A stretch of 40,347 nucleotides of DNA from Beroe ovata (GCA_946803715.1 CAMPET010000104.1:68567-108913); one strand, 5' to 3'. Counted from the first letter of the stretch, positions 20,875-34,055 are shown. The notes: generated by a model not told the origin, from the sequence alone. A program made the numbers and translations.

Positions 20875-23800
20875 ATGACCAATGAAGATGAAAGGCCAAA
20901 AGCTACAAGTAAGTTATAGGTCAATGGCTGCTTTCTATCTCATGAACTGTGGCAAATGGAGCATTGTCAAATCAACTTCTTTCAGGAACAACAGAGCCAA
21001 CAGCTTCTGACCCTAGTAATTCTGGTGACCCTAGCAGTCATGATAACAGGGTTCCTTTCCAGTTACAGGGAGCACTTGCAGTCGGGAATAACTCTCACTT
21101 CCACCATCACACATTTAGAACTAGATCAGAGGTAAGATTAAAAGCAAGTGCTCATAGATTCTCTACTTTTATTGAAGATTCTATTAACAAAACTGCACTA
21201 TTGATAATGATTACAAATTGTCTTTTCACTCTTCACATTTGACCTCAACCCAGAACCAAGATGCCCCAGCTAGATTTAAGGACAGTCGAGCAAATGAACA
21301 AGCTGAGAAACTCAGAGAAAAGCTGCGAGAGAAGCAACTCAGTGGGGCTGCACAAAATCTGCCCGAAACAATCGTTATTCCTTGTCAGGTACCGATTTTG
21401 TAACTCAGAATAATATACTCTTTCCATTGTTATTGCCAGCTACCTACCAAATATCACGCAGTTCATGACTACAATTTCCAATGACTCTTAGCTAAGATAT
21501 AGTCTGGCATCTTACTTCTAACAAAAAAGTTTTTGTTCTCAATGAGTTGTAGTGTAGTGATATGTATAATTGCTTATTATATTATTATAAGGTCACAATG
21601 CTATCCAGCTGTTCTCCACCTGTAGTAACACTACGAGACCTTACACTGGCATTGCATTGTAACCACCCTTACATGGAAGAGTGTATAATTAACTCCAGCT
21701 GATGTAGCGTCCAATAAGTTAATGATGTGAACTATGATTGCAAGCGCATGGTCTGTATATTGCACCTGGACAAAGTCAGCTCTACACATGATCGTGCATG
21801 ACCACTAACCACTCACATCTCCAGGGCAAGTGCAGATTCAGCAATCGAGCTAGACTTGCTCCCGCCTCTAGGGACAAGGACTCTGAGCACCCTGGGTCTG
21901 ATGTATCAGACGATGCTGCCGATGAGGTCTTACAGCAACTCCTTTCTTCCATCACTTCATTTTCCGTTGGTAAGGGATTGTGCAATTAAAATTGTTATAA
22001 CATTAAAATGGTTAATAACATTAAAATTGTTATTAACAAGAATTCCTACAATTGAAATTTGGACATATGGGTTCTTGTTCTCGAATGGGAGCCATTACCA
22101 TGAATGGGAAAAGAACACCATCCCAATTCCTCTACATGAGATATGCACTATGCAGTATACCAAATCATTGCATTATTTGCAATGATCCGGTCAAAGCTGC
22201 AATAACCTGTAGTAGTAGTAGTAGTAGCAGAATTCAAACACTCCTGAGACACGCCCTCTATAGCTGACATTGCTGTTCTAACACGTCACTGATTTCACAA
22301 TGATTGCTTTCTGCAGCACTGTGCTGTTCCTGCAAAATGAAAACAATATGAGTACGAAATACTTTTGCATATTGTAATACCTAATAGTTCAGCCGGGCTC
22401 AGCATTCAACTAACATATCACTGAACAGTTTTCATTGAGAGCGCTTTTGTTGCATATATGATACTTTCCACAAAATTATTCTTCTTCTGTCGCAAGAATC
22501 ACAGAATTTTGTCAGAAATACGAGTTCAAAATTAGCCCTGATTATGATTCAGACAGTCTGTGTCACTAACTGTCATCTCCGACAGGCAGTATAAGCTCTG
22601 ACGGCGCTGTATTGATGTGGGACGAGCTTGACATAGAGGAGTGCACGTATTCTGTCACACTGACACAAGGGAAGACGGTGTCAGTATTCGACGGTGTGGA
22701 GACACCGCATGTTCTGACAAATTTGACACCAGGAACAAGTTACAGCGCGAGGTGATTATTTTTTAAGACCGCAGAACTCAGAAGTCGTCACATGCAAATA
22801 TATTGAGCCCAGTTGGGAGCCACAATCTAGCGACTTTTCTGATCAATTCCAATAATGTCTCGATTTTATCATCTGTGATCCATCTCAACTCAACCACAGT
22901 TCACCAACCACAGTTCACATTGAAAGTGCTTGGCGCGACTGCGGGCTGTAAGTCTGCCAGGAATAGTTCACTGACACATTGTTCCGATTTCAGTGTTGTT
23001 GCAAAGCTAGGATCAATGTCGGGTGATGGCACAGACCCCGTGTCATTTGATACGACCCCAACCGAGCCCTCACAACCACTTCCACCTCGACCGGCGGGGT
23101 CGACCAAGTCTAGCGTGCAAGTCAAGTGGAATGTAAGTCATCACCCATGAATCAATCAGTGATATGACCCAATAAACTATAGTTTCTAAAATTTGCGAGT
23201 GTCTTCGAAAGATCAAATTCGAAAGATCAACTATTGAAACTTTTTTGAACAATTACTTAAAATCTACACTAGTAGCTTAAAGCATACCTATATTATCCTG
23301 AAACTTGAAGCCCCGAAACTATGTAAACGAGTGTGAACTATCACACTATATTAGTATATTCTTGAGGCCCGGAACTATCTGAACTAACGTGAATCTGAAC
23401 TAACGTAAACAACTATCTCCCCCCCCTCAGGCCAGTGCCCCCAACGGTTCTCCCATCCTACACTACACGCTACACTGGGACCAGGGCTGCGACAACTGGA
23501 AGGAGCTACACAAGACTGCCGATAGGCAATTCAAGATGACGGGACTAACACCCGGGACAGAGTACAAGTTTGCCGTGTCCGCTGTCAATGAGCTAGGCGA
23601 GAGGTGAGCCCCCCCCCTCTCACTAACTTTTCCAACAACCCTCACTGTCCACCATAACTCAGAGCGTTTTGTATTCGTGTTAAGTTTTCGTGTATATAGA
23701 GAACGGAAGTGTGCTCTTTACGATGGAAATTAGGAAAATACACTCAATTTTCGCGGGATGTGGATTTAATGAAATCGGTGAAATTGATGGGTTCATCTAT

Positions 23801-26800
23801 TCACTCCAAGTGTACTCTGCGGGTTTCGGGAGCAAGTAACTGATATCAGCCCATGACCCCCTCTTCCCTCCCCTCCCCNCTAACACGTCACTGATTTCAC
23901 AATGATTGCTTTGTGCAGCACTGTGCAGTTGCTGCAGAATGAAAACAATATATGAGTACGAAATACTTTTGCAAATTGTAATAATAGTTGAGCCGGGTTC
24001 AGCATTCAACTGAACAGTTTTCATTGAGAGAGCTTTTGTTGCATATAGGTATATACTTTCCACAAAATTATTCTTCCTCTGTCGCAAGGAACACAGAATT
24101 TTGTCAGAAATACGAGTTCAAAATTATGATTCAGACAGTCTGTGTCACTAACTGTCATCTCCGACAGGCAGTATAAGCTCTGACGGTGCTGTATTGATGT
24201 GGGACGAGCTTGACATAGAGGAGTGCACGTATTCTGTAACACTGACACAAGGGAAGACGGTGTCAGTATTTGACGGTGTGGAGACACCGCATGTTCTGAC
24301 GAATTTGACACCAGGAACAAGTTACAGCGCGAGGTGATTATTTCTTGAGACCGCAGAACTCAGAAGTTGTCACATGCAAATATATAATCCAATTGGGAGC
24401 TACAATCTAGCGAATTTCTGATCAATTCCAATTCATGTCTCGATATTATCAGCTGTGATTCATCTCAACTCATACCACAGTTCACATTGAAACTGCGTGG
24501 CGCGACTGCGGGCTATAAGTCTGTAAGTGTCAGTGTAAGTGTGTAAGTGATAGTTCACTGACACATTGTTCCGATTTCAGTGTTGTTGCAAAGCTAGGAT
24601 CAATGTCGGGTGATGGCACAGACCCCGTGTCATTCGATACGACCCCAACCGAGCCCTCACAACCACTTCCACCTCGACCGGCGGGGTCTACCAAGTCTAG
24701 CGTGCAAGTCAAGTGGAATGTAAGTCATCATTAATATCACCCATGAATCAATCAGTGATATAATGATCCAATAAACATGAGTTTGAAAAGATCAACATGA
24801 AACTATTGAAACTTTTTTGAATGATTACTTGAAATCTACACTAGTAGCTTAAAGCATACCTATAATAATCTCCTGAAACTTGAAGCCCCAAAACTATGTA
24901 AACGAGTGTGAACTATCACACTATATTCTTGAGGCCCGGAACTATCTGAACTAACGTAAACTATGTGAACTATCCCCCCCCTCAGGCAAGTGCCCCCAAC
25001 GGTTCTCCCATTCTCCACTACACGCTACACTGGGATCAGGGCTGTGACAACTGGAAGGAGCTACACAAGACTGCCGATCGGCAATTCAAGATGACGGGAC
25101 TAACACCCGGGACGGAGTACAAATTCGCCGTATCCGCTGTCAATGAGCTAGGCGAGAGGTGAGCCNNNNNNNNNNNNNNNNNNNNNNNNNNNNNNNNNNN
25201 NNNNNNNNNNNNNNNNNNNNNNNNNNNNNNNNNNNNNNNNNNNNNNNNNNNNNNNNNNNNNNNNNNNNNNNNNNNNNNNNNNNNNNNNNNNNNNNNNNNN
25301 NNNNNNNNNNNNNNNNNNNNNNNNNNNNNNNNNNNNNNNNNNNNNNNNNNNNNNNNNNNNNNNNNNNNNNNNNNNNNNNNNNNNNNNNNNNNNNNNNNNN
25401 NNNNNNNNNNNNNNNNNNNNNNNNNNNNNNNNNNNNNNNNNNNNNNNNNNNNNNNNNNNNNNNNNNNNNNNNNNNNNNNNCCCCCCTCTCATCTCCTTTC
25501 CCCCCTCAGTTTGCGGAGCGATGTAGGCTCATGTTGGACGGCTGTAGGGACTCCCAACCCGCCCACCTGCATCTACCTGGGACAAGCCTCGGAAACTGGG
25601 CTCGTTATCTGCTGGAGTCCGCCCAATGACACGGGTGGAGGTAAGAGAGTATATTGTCGAGATCGGGGGAGCAGTACGGAATACCCATTGTCGCGAATAC
25701 CCAACAGAAATTACCAAGATGGGTATTCGGGTCATCATGCCCTGAATACCCAACGTCGCGAATACAAAACAGAATTGTTGGGTATTCGCGACTTGGGTTT
25801 TCCCAACCGGAATACCCAACTCATTACAGCGGTATTAAGTGATTTCGCGATTTTCATTGGTTCGATTTATCACGCGACTCTCATTGAACCGTTCTGTCCA
25901 TGAGGCGCAAGCGACTAAACTGATGGACTGATCCACCAAATTTCACGTACCGATATCTTTGTGATTTGGTTGAGAAATGAGGAGATTTTCGTGACATTGC
26001 AGCGAATGAATTCGCAAAAGTTTTGCTGTCGGGGAGAGATTTCTTTTCATTTCAAAATGAACACAATAGTCAAATACAATGAACATGACTCTGTCCAACC
26101 AATTCATTTCTCTTACATTCATTTGCCATTCATTCGCTAATAACACATGCCGTTAGTCTACATAGCGCTATCACCGTATACAGCATAACATTCACGTATA
26201 TATTATTGAGTATTGACACATGTACAGCACTTATTAACGTATAGCAAGCCTTATATAACCACACGCACATGTATTCATAAGTCATAACGCCATTCAAAGA
26301 CATCTGCGTAACCAAGTTTTCGCAATTTGCACGTAGCCAACTTCACGCAAATCACACATTTCACGCAATTTGCACTTATAGCTGTAATGGCTACATTATA
26401 CATTCTGTCCGTATTATGTTGGTATGAGCATGGCATACATTACAGAGGCTTTTACTGTCCATTATGGGGCACAATCGATCGACAGATTGCGTGTGCACGG
26501 GAAGTGGGTTATTTTTAGAAACCCGGTCAAACCAAAATACCTGAATTTCATTTAATTCCACCACTATTTATTTATGTCCGAAATCAGATATCTTAAAACT
26601 TGATTGATACCTATTATCATCAGTTTTACACCACCCCGTTTCCTCCCAGCCGAATTGCTGGGCTATACCGTGGAACAGGAAACTGAGTACGGGTTTATTG
26701 TGATCTATAACGGGGAGATACAGGAGTGTCACGTGACTGACCTCGCTCGATCAACTCAATATCGGTTCCGGGTGAGTTGATGGTTTTCTATCGCCAAGAA

Positions 26801-29800
26801 ACAGAAGTATCGATCTAAACTGCTCGTTGATAATGAGACTGCTCATTCAATGTCGAGTTGCAATTCTACAGGCCGCTCATTCAATCAAATTGCTGTAACC
26901 TGAATTGCAAAAGACCTGCTAACAACATCGCACATAAAAATTTATAGGTATCCCGCGGTCTAACACTTATTTTATAACAGGGTGCTAATTATAGGAAAAG
27001 ACATCGAATTTAAACTTGCCGGATGTTATCTGTCCACTGTTTCTTGCGCAAGCGCGCGCCTTCATCGAAGGCCTGTTTCGGCCTTCGATGTAGGCGCGCG
27101 CGCCTCGTTGCAAATAATGACACGATTGGAAATTCAGTGTAAGTTATTCTTGTTTCCCACTCTCCCCCTTGTTTCAAGCCTCCTCCCACAGGTATTTTCC
27201 CGCAATGTGGCGGGACAGAGTAAAGCGAGTGCAGTGGTGACGTTTACCACACGTGCGGGTTTACCACCGTCGCCTAGCAACGTGCGGGTTGAAGGGAGGG
27301 AGAGAAGTGATGCAGCCCTCATAGCATGGGGTGGGTATTGCGGGTGTTTCACTAGTGCGAACTAGTGTGTCACTCCACTTGTGTGTCACTCCACTTGTGT
27401 GTCACTCCACTTGTGTGACACTCCACTTGTGTGCCAAATCACTAGTGTGCCAAATCACTAGTGTGACACTTCACTAGTGTGACACTTCACTAGTTTGGCA
27501 GTGTGACAATTCACTAGTGTGACAGTGTACCACTTCACTTGTGACAATTGAACTGTGTGAAGTATACCTACAGTAGAAATAACACGCACATGCATTCGCT
27601 GGTCCTTGAATCTTGAGACAAAGTATATGTTATATGACTTGAAATCCAAACCTTCTTCCATAATGAAATAGCTTTGGTTGTCTCCATTTCATACGTGCAC
27701 GAAGCACCTTTCGTCAAGTACCTTAGCCAACGTGCTGTGGACCTTCCATCCTAAGTGATCGGGCTTATTCACACCCCTCATTTTATGCTTATTAGAACTT
27801 TCCTGTCTTCCTAACATAGCAATGATGTCAGAATTATATCTCTTATATTAGTAATTATTGGTCAGAATTATATCGCTTATATTGGTAACTATCAGTTAGA
27901 ATTATATCGCTTATATTGGTAATTATTGGTCAGAATTATATCGCTTATATTGGTAATTATTGGTCACAATTGCATCGCTTATAACAGAATTGCATCGCTT
28001 ATAACATTGGTAACGAGGTCATTTTCAGACGCTCCCGTACTTGAAGGAGATCAGGAGATTCTGAGATACAATCTGAAGCTCCGTGCTGTAAAGGACACTG
28101 AAGACGGGTGAGTTAGAGACATCTCGTGTCAAATTATGGAGAGGCTCGAAAGTCGAAATAGAAATGTTTTAAAAATGTTGCGAAACAGACCTTTTTTTTC
28201 TTGCCAAATCCCTTTCCAAGACGACCCCCAGTCCCCTCACTCCCCCTCTCCCACTCCCTCCCTCACTTCCCCTCTCTTTCAAGGTATGGAGGGTGTATCA
28301 AGGAGTTCCACTCCACGGACGAAAAGAGACTCCTCATAGACGGTCTAATACCGGGGACACTCTACAGGTAAAGTCATAACTCCGGAGTTGTGACGATTCA
28401 GTCCGGAAACTCCGAACAGAAGCTAAGAGTGTGATATGGACGTTTACTTTTGTCGACTTTTGACACATCCTGTGTATCTTTAATTTGTGTATCTTGTGAG
28501 TTGTGACGATCTATAGTTGGGCAAATAAGAGTAGGGACGAAAAAATTCTGACTCAACCGCGAAACAGAATCGTAGGCCAATCACATAACAGACCTAACTT
28601 GATTTCTTGATAATGTTTCAGGACGCTGGTGACTGTGGTAACGGCCGGTGGCGAAGGCCCGCCCTCGCCCCCTTTCACATTCAAAACTCGGCCCGTGTGT
28701 CCCAGTGCCCCAGCCCCTCCCTCACTTCGTACTAAAGTCTCCCCATACTCCTTCAACTTGCAGTGGAGTAAGGGATATTGAGTTGAATTGCTGAATTTAT
28801 TTGTTTTTATTAATCCACAATCCCGATTCCTCTTAAAATGATCAAATCCAATATTATTTGGGAGACGTCACTAATTTTTTTCAAGCAGTTGCGTTACCCT
28901 TCCCCTGTGATACCATCATTGGAAAATCCTGATGCCAAACTGTCTCTCTCTTATAGATCCGCCAGCATATCTTGGTGGCAGCAACATAACAAAGTACACA
29001 CTCGAAATGTACAGAGACGATTGGAGTCAGATTTACATGGGACAGGAAACTGTTTTCCTGGTCTCCTCTCTAACACCAGGTTTTCTATAAGCTGAGGAAT
29101 AAGCTATTTAGGCAACAATAAAACAACATTAAGACAACAATATGCTAACATACAGCCTCAAGTAACACAATAATGACACGTCATTTAGACAACATTAGGA
29201 CAACAGTAACACAACATAAGATACGATGAGAGATACTTATTATTTAATTCTCGTTTGACTCTGACATCAGAACGACACACGTCTTTATAATTGCGATCAA
29301 TATTGTCGTTCAACGACATAGTCTGGCTCAAACTTGATTGTATAAAGTAGTGTTGTAGGGTTTAAAATAACATAAGCTACTCCAAAGCGGAATTGTAGTT
29401 TCTAAACTAATCTTTTGTTCACGTTCAGGACGTATTCTAGAAATGTACACTATCCTTATTGTAACTACCACGCTAGCTGGGGCAATATCATTATCTCACA
29501 TTGACCATTACTATATTGTATATTCCTTCATTACACACAATCACTTATGTTCCCTATGTTATATATGGTACACTGGGAAGAAAAGGGAAGCGACGTTCAC
29601 GTCCCTCATTTGTATTGTACCACATTTTCCTTAAATTCAAAGAATGTGGACCATCCATTAGTTTGATCCAGCTCCTTTTATTTTTCTTTCCACCATTGCC
29701 TCTATTCAACACATCAAAGTAGCATGGTCAAAACGGTCGCAGATTTGCCTTATATGGCTCACTGTTTTTCTGGCAATGCTCACCCAAACTCACTAAAATC

Positions 29801-32800
29801 ACGCCCGATTTGTTGCTAAGTATAACCCATTGTAACTCAGGAACGACGTATAAATTCCGTGTGAGGTGTAACAACGCCGCCGGCTCTAGCCTCTATTCGA
29901 ACACCATCGCTTTCACTACCGCTCCGGCGCCACCGAGCCAGCCACCGGCGCCATCTCTAGCTCACAAGGGACCGTATGCTGCGGGTATTTCATGGGAGGT
30001 AGGAACTTTCGAGTTTTGATGGAAACGAATTTACCCTCAATTCGTCACATTTTGGGCCTATTTCTGGATTTTGTAGTGTATAGCGGAACGCGCGAGGTCT
30101 GAGGAACGACCGTACGCACGCTAAATTGCGCGCTGAGCAGCCGCGCGCAGCAATTACTCCTCTTCTTGTATAATTGACACGCGTCCAAATTTCTCTTACT
30201 TTGCCAGCATAATTTCCCTCTATTATCTTATTATCAACAATTTTAATAATCATTTTAACAGGCGAGTGTCCCCAACGGAACACCAATCACTTCATACACA
30301 GTGGAGATGTGTTTGCTTGGAGGCACTTTCCAAGAGGTCGGTAAACCGTCAAGTGTTGTTAAGCAGGCATTTCCAATCCTCTAAATATTCGAAGCAAATT
30401 CTTACCCTCATAACTCAGAAAAACCAACCAAAGATTCTGTTCCCCTCCTCTCTACTCTCTTATCACGATCCCCTACACCCCTTACTAACCAAACTCCCAA
30501 ACTAGATCTTTACTAGATCTATACTAGATCTTAAAATGATAGGATTCCCAATTTCTCTGACAAGAATGAGACGCTGATATGATGAATTAAATCCTCATCA
30601 CAGTGAGGCAGAAATCTTTCGTTTTACACATCATCAGTGCCTCCAATTTGATTGTATAAAGTAGTGTTGAAAAGTTTATACTAGATAATCAGATACCTAC
30701 CCTTATCAGAATCCCCCACTCAGATTTACACCGGACCCGCTGCCAGCTGTGTTGCCCGTAATCTATCACCTGGGTCCACATACTACTGTGTGGTGAAGGC
30801 GAATAGTGTCGTGGGTCAGAGCCCGCCCAGTGAGGTTGTGATGTACAACTCGCCACCCGCCCCTCCGGGCATACCTTCAAATATCGTGCTGGTACGTTAA
30901 TGCGTTGGATGATTACTGTCACTCCCGGCAAGTATGGTAGTATGGCAAGGTTGTCGCTGGATTCAAATCTGCAAGTGAATGATGATATTTAGTGACTGTT
31001 ATTCCATAAGCTCCTGTTCCCTCATCAATGAAAGTACATTCTACAAAAGACTGGCATTACAGCAGATACTTTAAATATTCCTAATTTACTGCAGGTTGAA
31101 AGTAGTGACAACAGTATAACCATTGAGTGGGACGCTGCCTTAAGTCCTAGTTCTGAGATCACACACTACAATGTGTGTTTTAACGGTACCATTACCAAGT
31201 GTACTGAGGAAACATTCACTGTGAGTAGCATCTTTTGGGTATTTTCAGCTAATTTGAGGGTGTAATATTTGACATTTCCGTCATTTCGTTGGAATTAATT
31301 TTTATCCTATCGTTATTTAATGAAGTCATCTGTCCAATCATCGAATGTCAATTATCACTCCTCAAATTTGACAGTTAACCCCACTTTTTCACCAGGTCGG
31401 CGGACTAGAAAGTGAAAAGCATTACAAAGTCAGGGTGCAGGCTGTCAATACCGTGGGATCTGGACAATTCAGGTACATTTTAAGATTTTTCGAGTGCAAA
31501 CTTGGCCAAAGTTGTCTCGTTTAAGGTTCTCATCTGCATCTCTAGCTATGTTTCAGGAAACATACAATTTCATTGATTGTTTAAGGGCCGGAAAATCAGC
31601 CAAATTTAAGTATTTTTTCCTCCCCAGCTCCGTCAAAGTGGTGGCAACCTCCACTCCCCGTCCCGCCGCCCTGCCCGGTCCCGTACAGCTGGTGGCTCGG
31701 GGTCACAACTTCCTGAAAGTGGGGTGGAGCCCGGTAAAATCAATCAAACTGTACCAGGTACAACGATCCCCCGTCGGGCAACAGGATGACTTTGTGGTGG
31801 CGTATGAGGGGAATAAGAACCAGGCTAAGATAGGTTGGTGTTTGGTTTTGAGGTTGGGATTCTGATTTCCGAGATAGGGTTTTGGGGCCGGGACGATTTT
31901 TGTACATATCTGAGCAATCTTCACTTCAATGATATTGAATTTCTTCATTCCGCCCAATGCCCATGACAAATCTAACTCTCGATTCTCAAATGATTCTCAA
32001 ACGCGCATCTTGGAGTTAGGGATCGTTCTCGTTAGGGTCATTTCTACAGTATGTAAGTCTTCTAAGCGAGATCACTCCGTTTTTCTGAGTTCTCACTTCT
32101 CACAGGGAAACTGCTCCCCGATACTGAGTACACTGTGCGTGTGTGTGGGGTAAACAGTACAGGACTAGGACCTTGGATCGAGGCCACCATCGCCACAGAG
32201 CAAATCCCACCCACTACCATCACGAGTATGTCAAACGCAAGGATTTGTTTTTGGTTTTGCATTAAAATCGTGAGCTGATCTTACTTATTCTATTTCTCGA
32301 AGACACTGTGCCGACTATATTACCTCGGTCATAGTTTTATGTGTGTTTTAATCCAGTTTTCAATCTCAGAGATAAACAGAGCTGTATCTGGTAACTCAGT
32401 TACTGTGTCATGGCAGATCAAGGACAAACTCCTAGATAGTGAAGTCTATCAACTGTACCAATCGGGAGAATCGGATGTTTTCACTCAGGTGATTAAACTT
32501 AAATCATCTTTTTGTAACCATTAGAAGATACGTATTTTTTTTACTTTGTCGATGGAAATTTGGTTGCAATCAGGGAAAGGGGTATTCATATAAACATGAA
32601 ATTCGCTCGCCAGGTATACGAAGGTCTTGAAGATTCCTTCACCGCAACAATACAGTCAGACACCTCAGTCTCGTTCAAAGTACGAGTCAAACGTGAAGTC
32701 ACGGCAGCCAAGGACTCCACCCCTGGCCCTGCTCCTTCATCATTTGGACCATTCTCGCAGACTATCCACGTTAAAGTGCGCAGCGCAACTACCGCTAGCA

Positions 32801-32982
32801 GTGATAACGCCGCGGCTGCTGTGAACAAAGCAGGGGTAGGACTGGGAGGGGTGGGTGTGGGTGGCAACTTTGAAAATGTGCCAGAGGAAGGCGTTTCTGA
32901 TGATAAGTTTGTTGTTGTGTTCATACTGTTAGCATTGTGTCTTCCAGCCGTGCTGGCGATATTTTATTTTGTTTCTTTTTAA
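20875..32982 (+). CDS. FNDC3: FNDC3-like protein: nine fibronectin III domains and a C-terminal membrane anchor
   Basis: Membrane-anchored multi-FN3 protein related to vertebrate FNDC3A/B. Exons: 20864-20908, 20986-21131, 21254-21388, 21825-21969, 22586-22751, 22994-23132, 23431-23603, 25510-25640, 26650-26771, 27192-27330, 28029-28107, 28284-28367, 28622-28767, 28957-29079, 29841-29998, 30262-30336, 30724-30891, 31095-31220, 31396-31472, 31628-31833, 32106-32225, 32370-32488, 32614-32982. All phases agree, giving 1,059 residues from the ATG at 20875. A charged linker (KLREKLREK, DEVLQQLLSSI) precedes FN3 domains from residue 154, seen as repeated Trp before the domain middle and L.PGT.Y.F.V near each end, for example GLTPGTEYKFAVSAVN. 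The last 24 residues are hydrophobic (FVVVFILLALCLPAVLAIFY), a tail anchor as in FNDC3A. The N-terminus is shorter than vertebrate FNDC3, so upstream exons may be missing. The GTCGGT donor at 30337 is unusual. Exons 5-7 appear twice (second copy 24168-24333, 24581-24719, 24986-25158). Confidence 0.95.
22278..23609 (+). repeat. FNDC3 exon 5-7 block, copy 1
   Basis: Covers FN3 domain 1 and most of domain 2. It starts at CTAACACGTCACTG and aligns with 23880-25164 in order, introns included, with indels in the introns. Its three exons encode the same peptides as copy 2; the codon differences (4 in the first exon, 2 in the second, 10 in the third) are all synonymous. Confidence 0.9.
23880..25164 (+). 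repeat. FNDC3 exon 5-7 block, copy 2 (probable allelic duplicate)
   Basis: Begins directly after a single N (23879) and ends at a 315-N gap (25166-25480). Exons 24168-24333, 24581-24719 and 24986-25158 keep intact splice sites. Exon 7 ends in phase 2 while exon 5 requires phase 1, so copy 1 and copy 2 cannot be spliced in series without a frameshift. Either only one is used, or one is an uncollapsed haplotype. Confidence 0.9.
25166..25480. other. Assembly gap (315 N)
   Basis: Undetermined bases in the intron before FNDC3 exon 8. The flanks are C-rich pyrimidine tracts. Confidence 1.
25691..25820. repeat. Foldback repeat around GAATACCCAAC
   Basis: Inverted arms GTCGCGAATACCCAAC (about 25691) and GTTGGGTATTCGCGAC (about 25780), with extra direct and inverted GGGTATTC copies between and after. 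It lies in the FNDC3 intron after exon 8 and resembles a small non-autonomous inverted-repeat element. Confidence 0.7.
27016..27118. mobile_element. Foldback element (MITE-like), deleted copy
   Basis: The left arm (27016-27045) is identical over 30 bp to that of the element at 4866. The inner GC-rich stem (GCGCGCGCC...CATCGAAGGCC and its complement) is present. The outer right arm is lost, although the GCAAATAAT just beyond it in the first copy is kept. It lies in the FNDC3 intron between exons 9 and 10, so it would be transcribed as a hairpin within the pre-mRNA. Confidence 0.8.
27347..27545. repeat. About 16-bp minisatellite (CACTAGTGTGACACTT type)
   Basis: About ten units in two variant forms (CACTTGTGTGTCACTC and CACTAGTGTGACACTT) directly after the donor of FNDC3 exon 10. 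Confidence 0.9.
27827..28020. repeat. 34-bp tandem repeat, five units, next to an acceptor
   Basis: Units start at 27827, 27861, 27895, 27929 and 27963, each built on GTCAGAATTATATCGCTTAT plus a TTGGTAATTATT tail. The array ends within about 10 bases of the acceptor of FNDC3 exon 11 (28028), so it forms the branch-point and pyrimidine region. Confidence 0.9.
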
Positions 32983-33875
32983 CGTGAATATTAAGAAATT
33001 TTCCTGCTTTTGTGGTATCGGGTATATGATAATCATAAATTATTATAGTTGTGATTTAAGATAATTATAATTTAGCTGTATTTCACATTTTGTCCCGTGT
33101 TTTTTCATGATTTAATCACCGGATACAGTATACACTTAACTTTTTTCTTTGATTTTAAAGTCTGCTTAAGGGGTCAACCCAAATATTACAGTTTTGTTCG
33201 ATGATTTTGATCAAATCTGAAGATTTCTTCAGTAATTGTTACTGTTAATCATATCCATAGGATAAACAGTTCATTTTGCATTGAAGTTAGATTTGTTGTA
33301 TCAATGTTAAATCGTTTGGTTTTCAGTTTTGAATCGTATGGGAGAAATTCAAAATGTACGATATGACGACTTCTCAAGTTGATATTTTAGGAATGAATGA
33401 TATGTTTCCTTCATTTGATAGGGTATGATGAACCATCGTTAATCACTGTACTTGTAGGTAGCTTAATTTCTTTCGTCAAGATAGTATTAGATCTAGGCAC
33501 TAGGATCGGACATGGACAGTTTTAGATGTCATGTTAATGATCATTGAGTACGAGTTTCGAGATCCTGTTCTTCAATTCAATAATTCATCTCATGCAATGA
33601 TCATAGTCATAATCATATTTTATGATTGTAGGATTACTCCCCTGCCCCACCCTCGGGCCTCGTTGCAGGCGGGATTTTATCGGCTGCGGGCGGCCGAATG
33701 AATTAGATGATCGAATAACTCAATAACCATACTTGTCGATCGATGATAGACCCTGTCGAGAATTTCGTTTTGCGCGCGCGCGGCTCAAACTTATTCTCAG
33801 ACAGAGACGTAGCGTAAGCCGCTTCGCGGCTTGCATTGCATCAGCGGTCTAGCATCGCCAGACAATAACCATACC

Positions 33876-33904
33876 ATTTGCATTGCGCCGCGCCGAATGC
33901 AAAT
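33876..33904. promoter_or_regulatory. Inverted pair of ATGCAAAT octamer motifs
   Basis: ATTTGCATT at 33876-33884 and AATGCAAAT at 33896-33904 flank an 11-base GC-rich spacer. ATGCAAAT is the POU-factor octamer. The pair lies upstream of the WIP-like gene, but also next to a dispersed repeat, so it may belong to that element. Confidence 0.35.
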
Positions 33905-33944
33905 GCCAATCAGCTGCAGCCAATGCACAATGTGTGCAAAGCAA

Positions 33945-34055
33945 ACATTGCGCGCCCCGCCGCCCCGTTTTACACAAAGAACTGAAAATTCGTGGAAACT
34001 GAAAGGAGACGCGCAGCGCGCGTTCGGTAATTTTGGATCACGCAGCGCAGGAACA
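33945..34055 (+). repeat. Dispersed GCGCGC-type repeat, copy C
   Basis: Shares with copy A the order TTGCGCGCCCC, an AACTGAAAA phrase, GGAGACGCGCAGCGCGCG and ATCACGCAGCGCAGGAAC, with divergence between blocks. Three copies in 40 kb indicate an abundant genomic family. Confidence 0.75.
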
